Shown: positions 16,670 through 26,165, counted from the stretch's first letter. The stretch: 64,000 nt of DNA from an uncultured Pelagibacteraceae bacterium (GCA_902615445.1 CACMOQ010000003.1:62001-126000); one strand, 5' to 3'. Notes: generated by a model from the sequence alone, not told the origin. Made by a program: numbers and translations.

Positions 16670-17446
16670 TTAAGCTAAAGTTATTTCTATAGGAGTGTGA
16701 TCTGATGGCTTTTCTCGTCCTCTAGGGTCTTTATTAATATTGATACTTTTAATATTGTCTATCAGAGAATTTGAGACTAAAAAATGGTCTATTCTCATTC
16801 CGTTATTTTTTTGCCAAGCGCCTCTCATATAGTCCCAAAAAGTATAACCTTCTTTGGCATCATAAAAATGTCGATAAACATCATGAAATCCAAGATTAAG
16901 CATTTCTCGCAATTTTTTTCTAATCTCTAATCTGAATAAGGCGTCATCCTCAAAACTTTTAGGATTATAAACATCTTCTGCTGATGGAATGATATTAAAA
17001 TCTCCTCCAATTATTACATTTGGGTTTTTTTTTAATAAGATCTTCAATTGTTTTAACAAATCATTTAACCATTTTTTTTTATAATCGTATTTTTCAGTAT
17101 CAACTGGATTTCCATTAGGTGTATAAATATTAATAAGTTGAATATCTTTTTTTTTATATTGAAATTCTGCAGAAATTATTCTTGACTGTTTAAGTTTATT
17201 TTTGATTAGATCTTTTTTTATATTAGTAAGTTTATTTTTTGAGATAATAGCAACACCATTATAGCTTTTTTGCCCAAATACCTGACACTCATAATCCATC
17301 GAAGAAAAATCATCAAAAGGAAAATTTATTTCTTCAGTTTTAATTTCCTGCATCAATAAAATATCTGGTTTATATTTTAGAAGATAACTTTTAATATTTT
17401 CAATTCTTGCTCGAACTGAATTTACATTCCATGAAGAAATTATCAT
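16670..17446 (-). CDS. xthA: Exodeoxyribonuclease III
   Basis: This is a 258-residue AP endonuclease/3'-5' exonuclease of the exonuclease III family for base-excision repair. The start M-I-I-S-S-W-N-V-N-S-V-R-A-R is the canonical beginning, followed by D-I-L-L-M-Q-E-I-K with the metal-binding glutamate, G-G-D-F-N-I-I-P, and the C-terminal S-D-H-T-P-I. The frame is open ten codons further upstream, but the ATG at 17446 overlaps the stop of the A-type carrier gene by one base and gives the family start. A convergent gap of 60 bases separates it from the zinc operon. Confidence 0.95.
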   Translation of the reverse strand: MIISSWNVNSVRARIENIKSYLLKYKPDILLMQEIKTEEINFPFDDFSSMDYECQVFGQKSYNGVAIISKNKLTNIKKDLIKNKLKQSRIISAEFQYKKKDIQLINIYTPNGNPVDTEKYDYKKKWLNDLLKQLKILLKKNPNVIIGGDFNIIPSAEDVYNPKSFEDDALFRLEIRKKLREMLNLGFHDVYRHFYDAKEGYTFWDYMRGAWQKNNGMRIDHFLVSNSLIDNIKSININKDPRGREKPSDHTPIEITLA

Positions 17447-17763
17447 TAAAGTGAAAAGGAAACACCACAACCACAAGATGATTTTGTTTGTGGATTGGTT
17501 ATCTTAAACTGCTCACCAATTAATTCTGAAACATAATCTACCTCTGATCCTTTTAAAAGATCTGCCGAAGTTTTATCTATTAGTATATTTTCGTAATTTA
17601 AATCTTCATCTGTTTTTTCTTTGTCAAAAGTGAATTCGTATTGAAATCCCGAACAACCACCACCTTTAATGGCGATTCTAAAAAATAAGCCTTTATCTTT
17701 TTTAGATAATAGAGCATTGATCTGTTTTAGCGCTTTATCGGTAAATTTAATTTCTTTTATCAT
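17446..17763 (-). CDS. erpA: A-type iron-sulfur cluster carrier, ErpA/IscA family
   Basis: The 105-residue protein has the three cluster-ligand cysteines of the family: Cys37 in G-G-G-C-S-G-F and Cys97/Cys99 in S-C-G-C-G near the C terminus. It should hand Fe-S clusters to apo-enzymes. It is transcribed with xthA, one-base overlap at the stop. ErpA, IscA and SufA are close relatives; the position beside xthA and opposite dgt is common in alphaproteobacteria for the ErpA-like member, but the exact name is uncertain. Confidence 0.88.
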   Translation of the reverse strand: MIKEIKFTDKALKQINALLSKKDKGLFFRIAIKGGGCSGFQYEFTFDKEKTDEDLNYENILIDKTSADLLKGSEVDYVSELIGEQFKITNPQTKSSCGCGVSFSL

Positions 17764-17813
17764 AAATGATCACTGGTATTACTAATATAATACTTAAATT
17801 TTTAATTTAAAGG

Positions 17814-18932
17814 ATGAAAAAATACTCAAAGATAGGTTTATTCAAAAGTAAAGGTAGAATCTTTAAGGAGAGTTTATCTACATATAGAGGTCCATTTCAA
17901 AGAGACAGAGATAGGATTATTCACAGCGCCTCTTTCAGAAGACTAAAGCATAAAACACAAGTATTTGTAAACACAGAGGGAGATCATTTTAGAACAAGAA
18001 TTACTCATTCGATGGAAGTAGCACAAATTGCAAGATCTATTGCAAAATATCTTAATTTAAATGAAGATTTAGCAGAAACTTTAAGCCTGGCCCATGACTT
18101 AGGTCATACTCCATTTGGCCATGCAGGAGAAGAGTCTTTAAATGAATGTATGGAAAATTTTGGTGGTTTTGATCATAATTTACAAACATTGAGAATTGTT
18201 ATGTTTTTGGAAAATAAATATTTAAAATTTAGAGGGTTAAATCTTTCAATTGAAACATTAGAAGGTCTTTTAAAACATAATGGGCCGGTGGATAATCTAG
18301 ATTTGGTAGATAACTTAATTGGAGTTAAATCTTTTAAAAATAAGATTAATTTTAATACTTACCCACCATTAGAAGCGCAAATATCATCAATATCTGACGA
18401 TATTGCATATAATAATCACGATATTCAGGATGGATTAAATGCAAATCTATTTAAACTTGATGAATTAATCGAGATTAATTTCTTTAAGGAAATTTACAAA
18501 AAATACAAAAAAAAGATAAATAAAAGTAATTTTAAAATAGCAACTTATCAAATTATTAGAGACTCAATAGACTTAATGATAAAAGATTTAATTTTAAATA
18601 CAAAAAAAAATTTGAAGTATAATAAAATTAAATCTTATAAAGACATTAATAAAACAAGTTTTCTAATTGTTGATTTTTCTGATAAGATTAAAAATTCTGA
18701 AAATGAAATTAGATATTTTTTAAGGTCTAAAATGTATAAAAATAAAAGCGTTTTATCTAAAAATAATAAAGGAAAATTAATAATAAGTAGATTATTTAAA
18801 AAGATAAATAGTAATCCAAAAAAATTTATCTCCAATAAATATTTAGCAAAAAACAAATATAGAGTGATTTCAGATTTTATATCAGGGATGACTGATCGAT
18901 ACGCAATCAATCTTTATAATAGTGTCAAATGA
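17814..18932 (+). CDS. dgt: dGTP triphosphohydrolase-like HD protein
   Basis: This is a 372-residue HD-domain phosphohydrolase that converts dNTP (typically dGTP) to the nucleoside and tripolyphosphate. The N-terminal R-D-R-D-R-I-I-H-S-A-S-F-R-R-L and the metal residues His65 (R-I-T-H-S-M-E), His94-Asp95 (A-H-D-L-G-H-T-P-F-G-H) are clear. An AAAGG ribosome-binding site precedes the ATG. Its stop overlaps the argS start (ATGA). It is the first gene of a long co-directional block to serS. Assignment to a specific nucleotide is uncertain within this family. Confidence 0.92.
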   Translation: MKKYSKIGLFKSKGRIFKESLSTYRGPFQRDRDRIIHSASFRRLKHKTQVFVNTEGDHFRTRITHSMEVAQIARSIAKYLNLNEDLAETLSLAHDLGHTPFGHAGEESLNECMENFGGFDHNLQTLRIVMFLENKYLKFRGLNLSIETLEGLLKHNGPVDNLDLVDNLIGVKSFKNKINFNTYPPLEAQISSISDDIAYNNHDIQDGLNANLFKLDELIEINFFKEIYKKYKKKINKSNFKIATYQIIRDSIDLMIKDLILNTKKNLKYNKIKSYKDINKTSFLIVDFSDKIKNSENEIRYFLRSKMYKNKSVLSKNNKGKLIISRLFKKINSNPKKFISNKYLAKNKYRVISDFISGMTDRYAINLYNSVK

Positions 18933-20662
18933 ATATTTTTGATTTATACCTAGAAAAAATAAAAAAAATCTTACTAGATTTATCTAAATATAGTAATCTG
19001 GTTTTACCAGAAAACTTAGATGGAATAACTGTAGAAACTCCACCTCAGAAATTTGATAGCGATATCTCTACAAATGTTGCGATGTTTTTATCAAAAATAA
19101 ATAACAAGTCCCCATCTGAATTAAGTGAGATTTTAATAGAAAAAATAAAAAAGCAGGATGAATTAATTGAAAATATAGTTTTTGCCAAACCTGGTTTTAT
19201 AAACATAACGTTTAAGCCAATTTTCTGGACAAAGTTTGTAGAGGAAATTATCAATAATTCTAAAACTTTTGGGGTAAATCAAAAAGAAAAAAAGAACAAT
19301 TATTTGATTGAATTTGTTTCAGCCAATCCAACTGGTCCTTTGCATGTAGGTCATTGTCGAGGAGCGATATTAGGTGATGTAATTGCTAATGTCTTACTTT
19401 TTAATAATCATAAGGTCACAAAAGAATATTATGTAAATGACTACGGTAATCAAATTATAAATTTCACTAAATCTGTTTATTTTAGAATTAGAGAAATTAT
19501 TTTTAAAGAGCCATTTCCCTCTGAAAATGATGATTTATACCCTGGCGATTATTTAATTGATTTTGCTCAAAATATAATAAATTCAAATAAAAAAGTTGAT
19601 TTTAGTGACTTTGAAAAAAATACCGATTTATTAACGACAGCTTCTGTAGCGGAGGCACTGAAGTTAATTAAAAAAAATCTAAAAAGCTTAGGAATAAATC
19701 ATGATAATTTTGTTAGTGAAAAAGAATTAGTTAAAAACCAAGAAGTAGAGGGTGTTATTAACTATCTTCAAAAAAACAAATTTGTCTATAAAGGAAAAAT
19801 AAAAGCTCCAGCTGGTGAGGATGAAAAAAATTGGGTCTCAAGAGATCAATTACTTTTTAAATCTACAGATTTTGGTGATGATAAGGACAGAGCTTTACAA
19901 AAATCTGACGGAGCATGGACTTATTTTGCAAGTGATGTGGCTTATCATAAAAATAAACTTGATAGAAAATTTGATTTTCTTATCAATATTTTGGGTGCTG
20001 ATCATGCTGGTTATATTAAAAGAATTTCATCATCTGTAGAAGCATTATCTGGTTCAAAGTCAAAGTTACTTTGTAAAGTTAGCCAATTAGTTAAACTTAT
20101 CAAAGACAAGAAACCATTTAAAATGTCAAAAAGAAAAGGAGATTATATAACAGTGGATGATTTAATTAATGTAGTTGGAAAAGATGCTACTAGATTTATA
20201 ATGTTAAACACAAGTAGTGATGCAGAGTTAGATTTTGATTTTAATAATGTAATTGAAAAATCTAAAGATAACTCACTTTATTATGTTCAATATTGTTACG
20301 CAAGAATTTCGTCAGTATTTAGACATATTGATCGAGATTTAAATACTGAAATTAAAATTGATAAGTATGATTTTAATTATACTAGAGATGAAATTGATAT
20401 TTTAAAAAAAATTTCTGAGTGGCCCAAGTGTATTAATTTATCCTGTAATAAACTTGAGCCACATAGAATACCAACTTATTTATATGAACTAGCCTCATTA
20501 TTTCACTCATATTGGAATTTAGGTAAAGATAATCCTGAAAAAAGATTTATTAATGATCAAAAAAAGATATCTACTGACAAATTAGTTTTTTTAAAAGCTA
20601 TATCAAATGTGATTAAATCTGGCATGGATATAGTTGGAGTATCAGCACCCAAAAAAATGTAA
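18929..20662 (+). CDS. argS: Arginyl-tRNA synthetase
   Basis: This 577-residue class I synthetase attaches arginine to tRNA-Arg. It has the N-terminal Arg-tRNA-specific additional domain, the nucleotide-binding motif H-V-G-H (139-142) in A-N-P-T-G-P-L-H-V-G-H, a K-M-S-K-R variant of KMSKS near residue 398, and a helical anticodon-binding end. It overlaps dgt by four bases and the next small gene by one. The length fits the family. Confidence 0.97.
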   Translation: MNIFDLYLEKIKKILLDLSKYSNLVLPENLDGITVETPPQKFDSDISTNVAMFLSKINNKSPSELSEILIEKIKKQDELIENIVFAKPGFINITFKPIFWTKFVEEIINNSKTFGVNQKEKKNNYLIEFVSANPTGPLHVGHCRGAILGDVIANVLLFNNHKVTKEYYVNDYGNQIINFTKSVYFRIREIIFKEPFPSENDDLYPGDYLIDFAQNIINSNKKVDFSDFEKNTDLLTTASVAEALKLIKKNLKSLGINHDNFVSEKELVKNQEVEGVINYLQKNKFVYKGKIKAPAGEDEKNWVSRDQLLFKSTDFGDDKDRALQKSDGAWTYFASDVAYHKNKLDRKFDFLINILGADHAGYIKRISSSVEALSGSKSKLLCKVSQLVKLIKDKKPFKMSKRKGDYITVDDLINVVGKDATRFIMLNTSSDAELDFDFNNVIEKSKDNSLYYVQYCYARISSVFRHIDRDLNTEIKIDKYDFNYTRDEIDILKKISEWPKCINLSCNKLEPHRIPTYLYELASLFHSYWNLGKDNPEKRFINDQKKISTDKLVFLKAISNVIKSGMDIVGVSAPKKM

Positions 20663-20922
20663 TGCTAAAAGAAATAAAATATTTAATATTCATTTTAGTA
20701 ATTTGTCTTTTTTCTTTTTTTGTTGGTAGATATTATTTTTCTGACGTAAATAAAAAGAAATCCTATAGATCTTTAAATAATATTGATGAAAAAATTAAAG
20801 TTTATTCAAAAAAATTACCAGTTTTAGAGGATGATACTAAAAACATCATAGAATATGTAGAGCAATCAAATAATAAGAAAAAAAAGTTCAATTTTTGGAA
20901 ACTTCTAGAATCTGATGAATAA
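20662..20922 (+). CDS. Short single-span membrane protein in the position of the SPOR-domain protein
   Basis: The 86 residues consist of an N-terminal membrane anchor (about 8-27, I-F-I-L-V-I-C-L-F-S-F-F-V-G) and a short charged tail rich in K, D and E. In many alphaproteobacteria a longer SPOR-domain protein lies exactly between argS and nagZ. Here the anchor is present but no SPOR domain follows. It may be a reduced relic or an unrelated small envelope protein. It overlaps argS by one base (TAATG) and nagZ by eight, which argues that it is translated. Confidence 0.7.
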   Translation: MLKEIKYLIFILVICLFSFFVGRYYFSDVNKKKSYRSLNNIDEKIKVYSKKLPVLEDDTKNIIEYVEQSNNKKKKFNFWKLLESDE

Positions 20923-21862
20923 TCGTAGATCTTTCATTGTTGGTATAAAGTCGACTATTCTCTTATCCAAAGAAAAAAAATTTCTTAAAAAATATAAACC
21001 CTGGGGTGTAATCTTATTTGCTAGAAATATTAAAAACATAGAACAAACATTTAGATTAACAAAATCAATTAGAAAAATTTTTAATGACAATAAATATCCG
21101 ATATTAGTTGATCAGGAGGGTGGTAGAGTTAATAGATTAAAAAATATAATTTCTTTTGATAACTTAACTTCAGAATTTTTTGGTAAAAAATACATCAAAA
21201 ATTACAAAGAATTTAAATTTTATTACAAATTGTTTATAGATAAAACTTCATACTTATTAAAATCAATTGGAATAAACATTAATACTGTTCCCGTATTAGA
21301 TCTGAGAATTAAAGGTTCATCAAATATAATTGGAGATAGATCATTTTCAAAAAATCCGAAAATTGTATCAAAAATAGGTGATTATTGTATTCAATATTTT
21401 CTAGAGAATAAAATTGGCACTGTAATTAAACATATTCCGGGTCATGGTCAGGCTAAAGTAGATAGCCATTATTTCACACCAATTGTTAACAAAAGTTTAA
21501 ATTATTTAATCAAAAATGATTTTAAATGTTTCAAGAATAAAAAAACTTTGTTCGCTATGACTGCGCATGTCATATTTAATAAAATTGATCAGAAAAATAC
21601 AGTCACTCATTCTAATAAAATGATTAAAATAATAAGAGATAGAATAGGTTTTAAAAATTTGATTATTTCAGACGATATATCTATGAAGAGTTTAAAAGGA
21701 AATGTAAAAGAAAATACAATCAGAACGTTTAATTCTGGATGTAATCTTGTTTTACATTGCAACGCTAATTATAAAGAAATGGAGATTATTGGAAAAAACT
21801 CACCATTAGTAAGTAAATTTATAATTAAAAAAACTTCGCAATTTTATAAAGTTTTGAGTTAA
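20915..21862 (+). CDS. nagZ: Beta-N-acetylhexosaminidase NagZ
   Basis: This 315-residue glycoside hydrolase family 3 enzyme of peptidoglycan recycling removes N-acetylglucosamine from muropeptides. Family marks are G-V-I-L-F-A-R-N-I, V-D-Q-E-G-G-R-V, and K-H-I-P-G-H-G near residue 172, followed by D-S-H-Y with the catalytic histidine region; I-S-D-D-I-S-M carries the nucleophile aspartate. No signal peptide, so cytoplasmic as expected. It overlaps the preceding small gene by eight bases. Confidence 0.93.
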   Translation: MNNRRSFIVGIKSTILLSKEKKFLKKYKPWGVILFARNIKNIEQTFRLTKSIRKIFNDNKYPILVDQEGGRVNRLKNIISFDNLTSEFFGKKYIKNYKEFKFYYKLFIDKTSYLLKSIGININTVPVLDLRIKGSSNIIGDRSFSKNPKIVSKIGDYCIQYFLENKIGTVIKHIPGHGQAKVDSHYFTPIVNKSLNYLIKNDFKCFKNKKTLFAMTAHVIFNKIDQKNTVTHSNKMIKIIRDRIGFKNLIISDDISMKSLKGNVKENTIRTFNSGCNLVLHCNANYKEMEIIGKNSPLVSKFIIKKTSQFYKVLS

Positions 21863-21871
21863 TATTTGATA

Positions 21872-22612
21872 ATGATTTCAACCGATTCTGAATTGTTTAA
21901 AGTAGATATTGATAATTACAATGGCACCTTAGATGTATTGCTTGATTTAGCAAAAACTCAAAAAGTAAATTTAGAAGAAATTTCAATTACTAAATTAGCT
22001 GATCAATTTAATGATTTTATAACTAAAGAAAAAAATCTTAATTTAGAAATTGCATCAGAATATTTACTTATGGCAACATGGTTAGCTTATTTAAAATCAA
22101 AACTTTTATTACCTGGATCTCCTGAAGAAGAATTTAAAGTTAACGAGGTTGCTGAAAGATTAAAATTACAATTAAAAAAGCTAGAATTAATCAGACTGCT
22201 ATCTGAACAAATGCTAAAAAGAAAAAGACTTGGAAGAGAAATTAGAACTAGAGGAATGAGAGCTGGAATTAAACCAATATACAATAGTGAACTTAAAGTA
22301 ACTCTGTTTGATTTACTAAAAACTTATTCTACTATAATTATGACGAAAGATTTCCAAACAATAAATATTCCTAAATTACCAGTTTTCACTGCTGAAGAAG
22401 GAGTTAAAGTTATTAAAGAATTTTATGGAAAATTGATTGATTGGAAAAAATTAGATGATCTAATACCAAAAAATTTTAAAAAAGGAAGTAAGTTTAAAAG
22501 AACTGGAAAAGCGGGAATATTCGCCGGTTCATTAGAACTGGTAAAAGAGGGTAATTTAAAAATAAAACAAGAAAATTTATTTGATGATATTTATATAAGA
22601 GAAAGTAAATGA
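21872..22612 (+). CDS. scpA: Segregation and condensation protein A
   Basis: ScpA is the kleisin subunit that closes the SMC ring for chromosome segregation. The 246-residue protein begins with F-K-V-D-I-D-N-Y-N-G-T-L-D-V-L-L-D-L-A, the standard kleisin N-terminal helix, and has A-T-W-L-A-Y-L-K-S-K-L-L-L-P in the first third. A TTG two codons upstream is less likely than the ATG at 21872. The stop overlaps the scpB start (ATGA). The smc gene is not in this window. Confidence 0.94.
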   Translation: MISTDSELFKVDIDNYNGTLDVLLDLAKTQKVNLEEISITKLADQFNDFITKEKNLNLEIASEYLLMATWLAYLKSKLLLPGSPEEEFKVNEVAERLKLQLKKLELIRLLSEQMLKRKRLGREIRTRGMRAGIKPIYNSELKVTLFDLLKTYSTIIMTKDFQTINIPKLPVFTAEEGVKVIKEFYGKLIDWKKLDDLIPKNFKKGSKFKRTGKAGIFAGSLELVKEGNLKIKQENLFDDIYIRESK

Positions 22613-23310
22613 TTAAAAAGAAAATTAAAAAAAAAGATAATATTATTGATTTTCCTAAAAAACCCTCTTCTTTAGAAAAAGAAATCGAGGCAATTATTTT
22701 TGCAGCTGCTGAGCCATTAGATATTGAAACCATTCAAAGCAAAATTTCAACAAAAACAGGTATTGAAAAAGTTTTGTTAAAACTTCAATCTGAATATTCT
22801 AGTAGGGGTATTAACCTTGTGTGTATCTCTAAAAAATGGTCATTCAGAACTTCGCCAAATTTATCAAATTTAATGATACAGGAAAAGACAGTAGAAAAAA
22901 AATTATCCAGAGCAGCTATAGAAACATTAGCAATTATTGTCTATCACCAACCAGTAACTAGAGCCGAAATAGAAGAGATAAGAGGTGTTGCTTTTGGCAC
23001 AAACACACTTGAAATTTTAATGGAACTTAATTGGGTGAAACCCGGTGGTAGAAAAGATGTTCCAGGAAGACCTATTCAATACGTCACAACTGATGATTTT
23101 TTAAGTCATTTTAATCTTCAGAAATTATCTGATTTACCCACTGTTGATGAATTAGGTGCTGCAGGTTTAATCGATAATACAAATATAGATAATGCAATCT
23201 TTGGAACAGGAAAATTTTACAGAGAAAAACAAGATGATAAAAAAGAGGATTTGTATTCAAATATTGATGAAATGTTGAATAGCACCCTTGATAATGATGA
23301 TAACAAATAA
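22609..23310 (+). CDS. scpB: Segregation and condensation protein B
   Basis: ScpB dimers bind ScpA and modulate the SMC complex. The 233-residue protein has two winged-helix domains with the typical E-A-I-I-F-A-A-A-E-P-L and A-I-E-T-L-A-I-I-V-Y-H-Q-P-V-T-R-A-E-I-E-E-I-R-G core, followed by G-R-P-I-Q-Y-V-T-T. A lysine-rich N-terminal extension and an acidic C-terminal tail flank the domains. It overlaps scpA by four bases; tatA follows after 66 bases. Confidence 0.94.
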   Translation: MIKKKIKKKDNIIDFPKKPSSLEKEIEAIIFAAAEPLDIETIQSKISTKTGIEKVLLKLQSEYSSRGINLVCISKKWSFRTSPNLSNLMIQEKTVEKKLSRAAIETLAIIVYHQPVTRAEIEEIRGVAFGTNTLEILMELNWVKPGGRKDVPGRPIQYVTTDDFLSHFNLQKLSDLPTVDELGAAGLIDNTNIDNAIFGTGKFYREKQDDKKEDLYSNIDEMLNSTLDNDDNK

Positions 23311-23376
23311 AGCACCATCCAGTCACAAGTTAAAAAGGTACTTTTAAAATATTAATAAAAAGGTTATAAGTTTTAT

Positions 23377-23577
23377 ATGAGCATTGGAATTTGGCAAATA
23401 GCAATAGTTGTAATACTTGTTGTTTTATTATTTGGTAGAGGAAAAATATCTAGTTTAATGGGTGACGTTGCAAAAGGTATCAAAAGCTTCAAAAAAGGTA
23501 TGGCATCAGATGTGACTGATGACAAAGATCCCAAAAATATTTCTGACGAAAATCAAGATTCAAACAAAAAAGAATAA
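23377..23577 (+). CDS. tatA: Sec-independent translocase subunit TatA
   Basis: The 66-residue protein has the classical layout: short N-terminal membrane helix ([16 protein letters not shown]), the F-G hinge, then an amphipathic helix K-G-I-K-S-F-K-K-G and an acidic tail. It forms the pore of the twin-arginine pathway that exports folded proteins. tatB and tatC follow within a few bases. An AAAAAGG ribosome-binding site lies upstream. Confidence 0.95.
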   Translation: MSIGIWQIAIVVILVVLLFGRGKISSLMGDVAKGIKSFKKGMASDVTDDKDPKNISDENQDSNKKE

Positions 23578-23582
23578 ATCAC

Positions 23583-23795
23583 ATGCCTACTATTGGTTGG
23601 TTTGAGATTTTAATTGTTGTAGCAATAGCAATTATTGTACTTGGGCCTAAAGACTTTCCCATTATGTTAAAAAAAGTTGGCTCCATGATCGGTACTGCCA
23701 AAAAATATATTAATAATATTCAAAGTGAAGTTTCAAATATAGATATTGAAGATAATCAAGTAGATAAAAAAGAAGAAAAAAAAGATGAGTCGTGA
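23583..23795 (+). CDS. tatB: Sec-independent translocase subunit TatB
   Basis: This 70-residue TatB is much shorter than the E. coli protein (171) but has the family pattern: W-F-E-I-L-I-V-V-A-I-A-I-I-V-L-G-P-K-D-F-P, including the glutamate in the membrane helix and the L-G-P hinge. It is the receptor component with TatC. Position between tatA and tatC supports TatB rather than a second TatA. It overlaps tatC by 11 bases. Confidence 0.92.
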   Translation: MPTIGWFEILIVVAIAIIVLGPKDFPIMLKKVGSMIGTAKKYINNIQSEVSNIDIEDNQVDKKEEKKDES

Positions 23796-24555
23796 AGAAA
23801 AAGAGGGTGGCTTTATAAGTCACTTAGCTGAATTAAGAAAAAGATTAATCCACAGTTTCATATTTTTAGTGATATTTTTTGTTGTTTGTTATTTTTTTGC
23901 TGAACATTTATATGGTTTTTTAGTCGAACCTTTTGCTAGAGCTGTTAGAGATGATGGTACTGAGAGAAGGTTAATTTTTACTGCACTTCAGGAAACTTTT
24001 TTAACATATTTAAAAGTCTCATTTTTCACAGCCTTCTTTGTTACATGTCCTTTCATTTTGATGCAAATTTGGAAATTTATAGCACCGGGTTTGTATAAAC
24101 ACGAGAAGGTAGCAATATTACCTTATTTGGTGTTAACACCAATCTTATTTTTTTTAGGTGGTATGTTAGTTTATTATTTGATTATGCCTCTAGCGATCAA
24201 ATTCTTCCTATCATTTGAGAGCGCAGGTTTGTCAACTAACTTACCAATCCAATTAGAAGCAAAAGTGAATGAATATCTTTCATTAGTAATGAAACTTATT
24301 TTTGCATTTGGAATAAGTTTTCAGTTACCAGTAGTATTGAGTTTATTAGCTAGAATTGGAGTAGTTGATTCTCAATTTTTAAAAACAAGAAGAAAATACG
24401 TCATTGTCATAATATTTGCTGCTGCAGCTTTGCTTACACCGCCAGATCCAATTACTCAAATTGGATTAGCTATACCTTTATTAATATTATATGAATTGTC
24501 TATATATTCAGTAAAAATTATAGAAAATAAAAATTTTAAAGACTCTGATGCATAA
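23785..24555 (+). CDS. tatC: Sec-independent translocase subunit TatC
   Basis: This 256-residue six-helix membrane protein recognises twin-arginine signal peptides. The N terminus F-I-S-H-L-A-E-L-R-K-R-L-I, the periplasmic P-F-A-R-A region and F-G-I-S-F-Q-L-P-V-V with T-P-P-D-P-I-T-Q are signature stretches. It starts inside tatB and overlaps serS by eight bases. A twin-arginine-like signal on the M48 lipoprotein at 37562 could be one of its substrates. Confidence 0.96.
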   Translation: MSREEKEGGFISHLAELRKRLIHSFIFLVIFFVVCYFFAEHLYGFLVEPFARAVRDDGTERRLIFTALQETFLTYLKVSFFTAFFVTCPFILMQIWKFIAPGLYKHEKVAILPYLVLTPILFFLGGMLVYYLIMPLAIKFFLSFESAGLSTNLPIQLEAKVNEYLSLVMKLIFAFGISFQLPVVLSLLARIGVVDSQFLKTRRKYVIVIIFAAAALLTPPDPITQIGLAIPLLILYELSIYSVKIIENKNFKDSDA

Positions 24556-25807
24556 TTTAAAAGAAATTAGAAAAGATTTTGATACTTTTAGAAAAGCAAT
24601 TGAAAAAAGATCTGTTGAAGTTAATTTTGAAAAATTAAAGGATTTGGATATAAAAAATAGAGAATTAATTCAAAAAAAAGAAGCCTTAGAAAAAGAAAAA
24701 AAAGAAATTTCTAAATCAAAAGATGAGTCTCTTTTTGCTAAATCAAAAGAAATTTCTTCTTCTATAGAAAAAATTAATAATCAGCAAATTGTTATTAAAG
24801 CTGATTTGGAAAAAATTTTATCTAGCATTCCTAATGTTCCTCATTTAGATGTTCCTGTTGGAAAAGACGAAAATGATAATATTGAAATAGAGAAAAAAGG
24901 TGAAATTCCTAAATTTGATTTTAAACCTAAGTCTCATATTGAATTAGGTGAAAAATTAAACATGCTTGATTTTGATCTTGCAACTAAAACTACTGGTTCA
25001 AGATTTGTTTTTGTTAAAGATAAATTAGCTTATCTAGAAAGAGCGATTTCAAATTTTATGTTAGACACTCATATTAACAAAAATGGTTATAAAGAAATTT
25101 CTCCTCCATTATTAGCATCTGAAAACACAATGTTTGGTACTGGTCAGCTTCCTAAATTTGAAGAGGATCAGTTTGAAGTAAAACTAGAGGAGAGTTCAGA
25201 TAGAAAGTTTTTAATCCCAACTGCAGAAGTAATTTTAACTAATATGGTAAAAGATAAGATTATTGAACTAAAATCTTTACCAATGAGATTTGTTGCCTCC
25301 ACTCCTTGTTTTAGAAAAGAGGCGGGCAGTTATGGAAAAGACACCAAAGGTATGATCAGGCAGCATCAATTTTACAAAGTTGAAATGGTAAGTATTGTTG
25401 AGCAAAAAAAATGTTTAGAGGAACTTGAGAGAATGACTGATTGTGCAACCGGAATTTTAGATCTTTTAGAATTACCCTATAGAAAAATAATTTTATGTAC
25501 TGGCGATATGGGTTTTAGTGCTGAAAAAACTTATGATATTGAGATTTGGCTTCCATCAGAAGAAAAATATAGAGAAATTTCATCTTGTTCATCATGCTCA
25601 ACATTTCAATCTGTAAGGATGAAAGCTAGGTACAAAGATGAAAAAAAAGAAACTCTTTATGCAGGTACTCTAAATGGAAGTGGTTTAGCGGTAGGAAGAA
25701 CTTTAATTGCTATTATGGAAAATTATCAACAAAAAGATGGTTCAATATCAATTCCAAAAGTACTTAGACCATATATGAACAATTTAGAAAAAATTTCGAT
25801 CAATTAA
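24548..25807 (+). CDS. serS: Seryl-tRNA synthetase
   Basis: This 419-residue class II synthetase has the long N-terminal coiled-coil arm (about 30-100, many E/K heptads) that grips the tRNA-Ser variable arm, followed by the catalytic core. Motif 2 is seen as F-R-K-E-A-G-S-Y-G-K-D-T-K-G-M-I-R-Q-H-Q-F and motif 3 as L-N-G-S-G-L-A-V-G-R-T. A cognate tRNA-Ser(TGA) lies at 41460-41549. It ends the dgt-serS block. Confidence 0.97.
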   Translation: MHNLKEIRKDFDTFRKAIEKRSVEVNFEKLKDLDIKNRELIQKKEALEKEKKEISKSKDESLFAKSKEISSSIEKINNQQIVIKADLEKILSSIPNVPHLDVPVGKDENDNIEIEKKGEIPKFDFKPKSHIELGEKLNMLDFDLATKTTGSRFVFVKDKLAYLERAISNFMLDTHINKNGYKEISPPLLASENTMFGTGQLPKFEEDQFEVKLEESSDRKFLIPTAEVILTNMVKDKIIELKSLPMRFVASTPCFRKEAGSYGKDTKGMIRQHQFYKVEMVSIVEQKKCLEELERMTDCATGILDLLELPYRKIILCTGDMGFSAEKTYDIEIWLPSEEKYREISSCSSCSTFQSVRMKARYKDEKKETLYAGTLNGSGLAVGRTLIAIMENYQQKDGSISIPKVLRPYMNNLEKISIN

Positions 25808-25861
25808 AGTTGTTTTAAGGCTTTAGATAGTATAAATAGTCAATTTTAATTAAGGAGTTTT

Positions 25862-26149
25862 ATGGATAGTGCAGGAATAGGTCAATTTATACCGTTAATA
25901 TTAATTTTCGTAATTTTTTATTTTTTCTTGATAAGACCGCAGCAAAAGAAGGTCAAAGAGCATAAGGCAATGGTAGAGAGCTTAAAAAAGGGTGATAAAG
26001 TTGTAACTTCAGGTGGAATTACAGGAATTATAACTAGAGTTATAGATAACGATAAAGTTGAAGTTGAAATTGCTGAAAATGTTACTGTTGAAGTAATCAG
26101 AGGGACTGGCATTCAAAGTCTGATGAGTTCTCAAGAAGTAAAGAAATAA
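25862..26149 (+). CDS. yajC: Preprotein translocase subunit YajC
   Basis: The 95-residue protein has an N-terminal membrane helix ending F-F-L-I-R-P-Q-Q-K-K and the conserved G-D-K-V-V-T-S-G-G-I-T-G-I-I cytoplasmic domain. YajC joins SecDF in the Sec holo-translocon. An AAGGAG Shine-Dalgarno is well placed before the ATG. secD follows 17 bases later. Confidence 0.95.
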   Translation: MDSAGIGQFIPLILIFVIFYFFLIRPQQKKVKEHKAMVESLKKGDKVVTSGGITGIITRVIDNDKVEVEIAENVTVEVIRGTGIQSLMSSQEVKK

Positions 26150-26165
26150 ATTTCATTTTTTTAAA

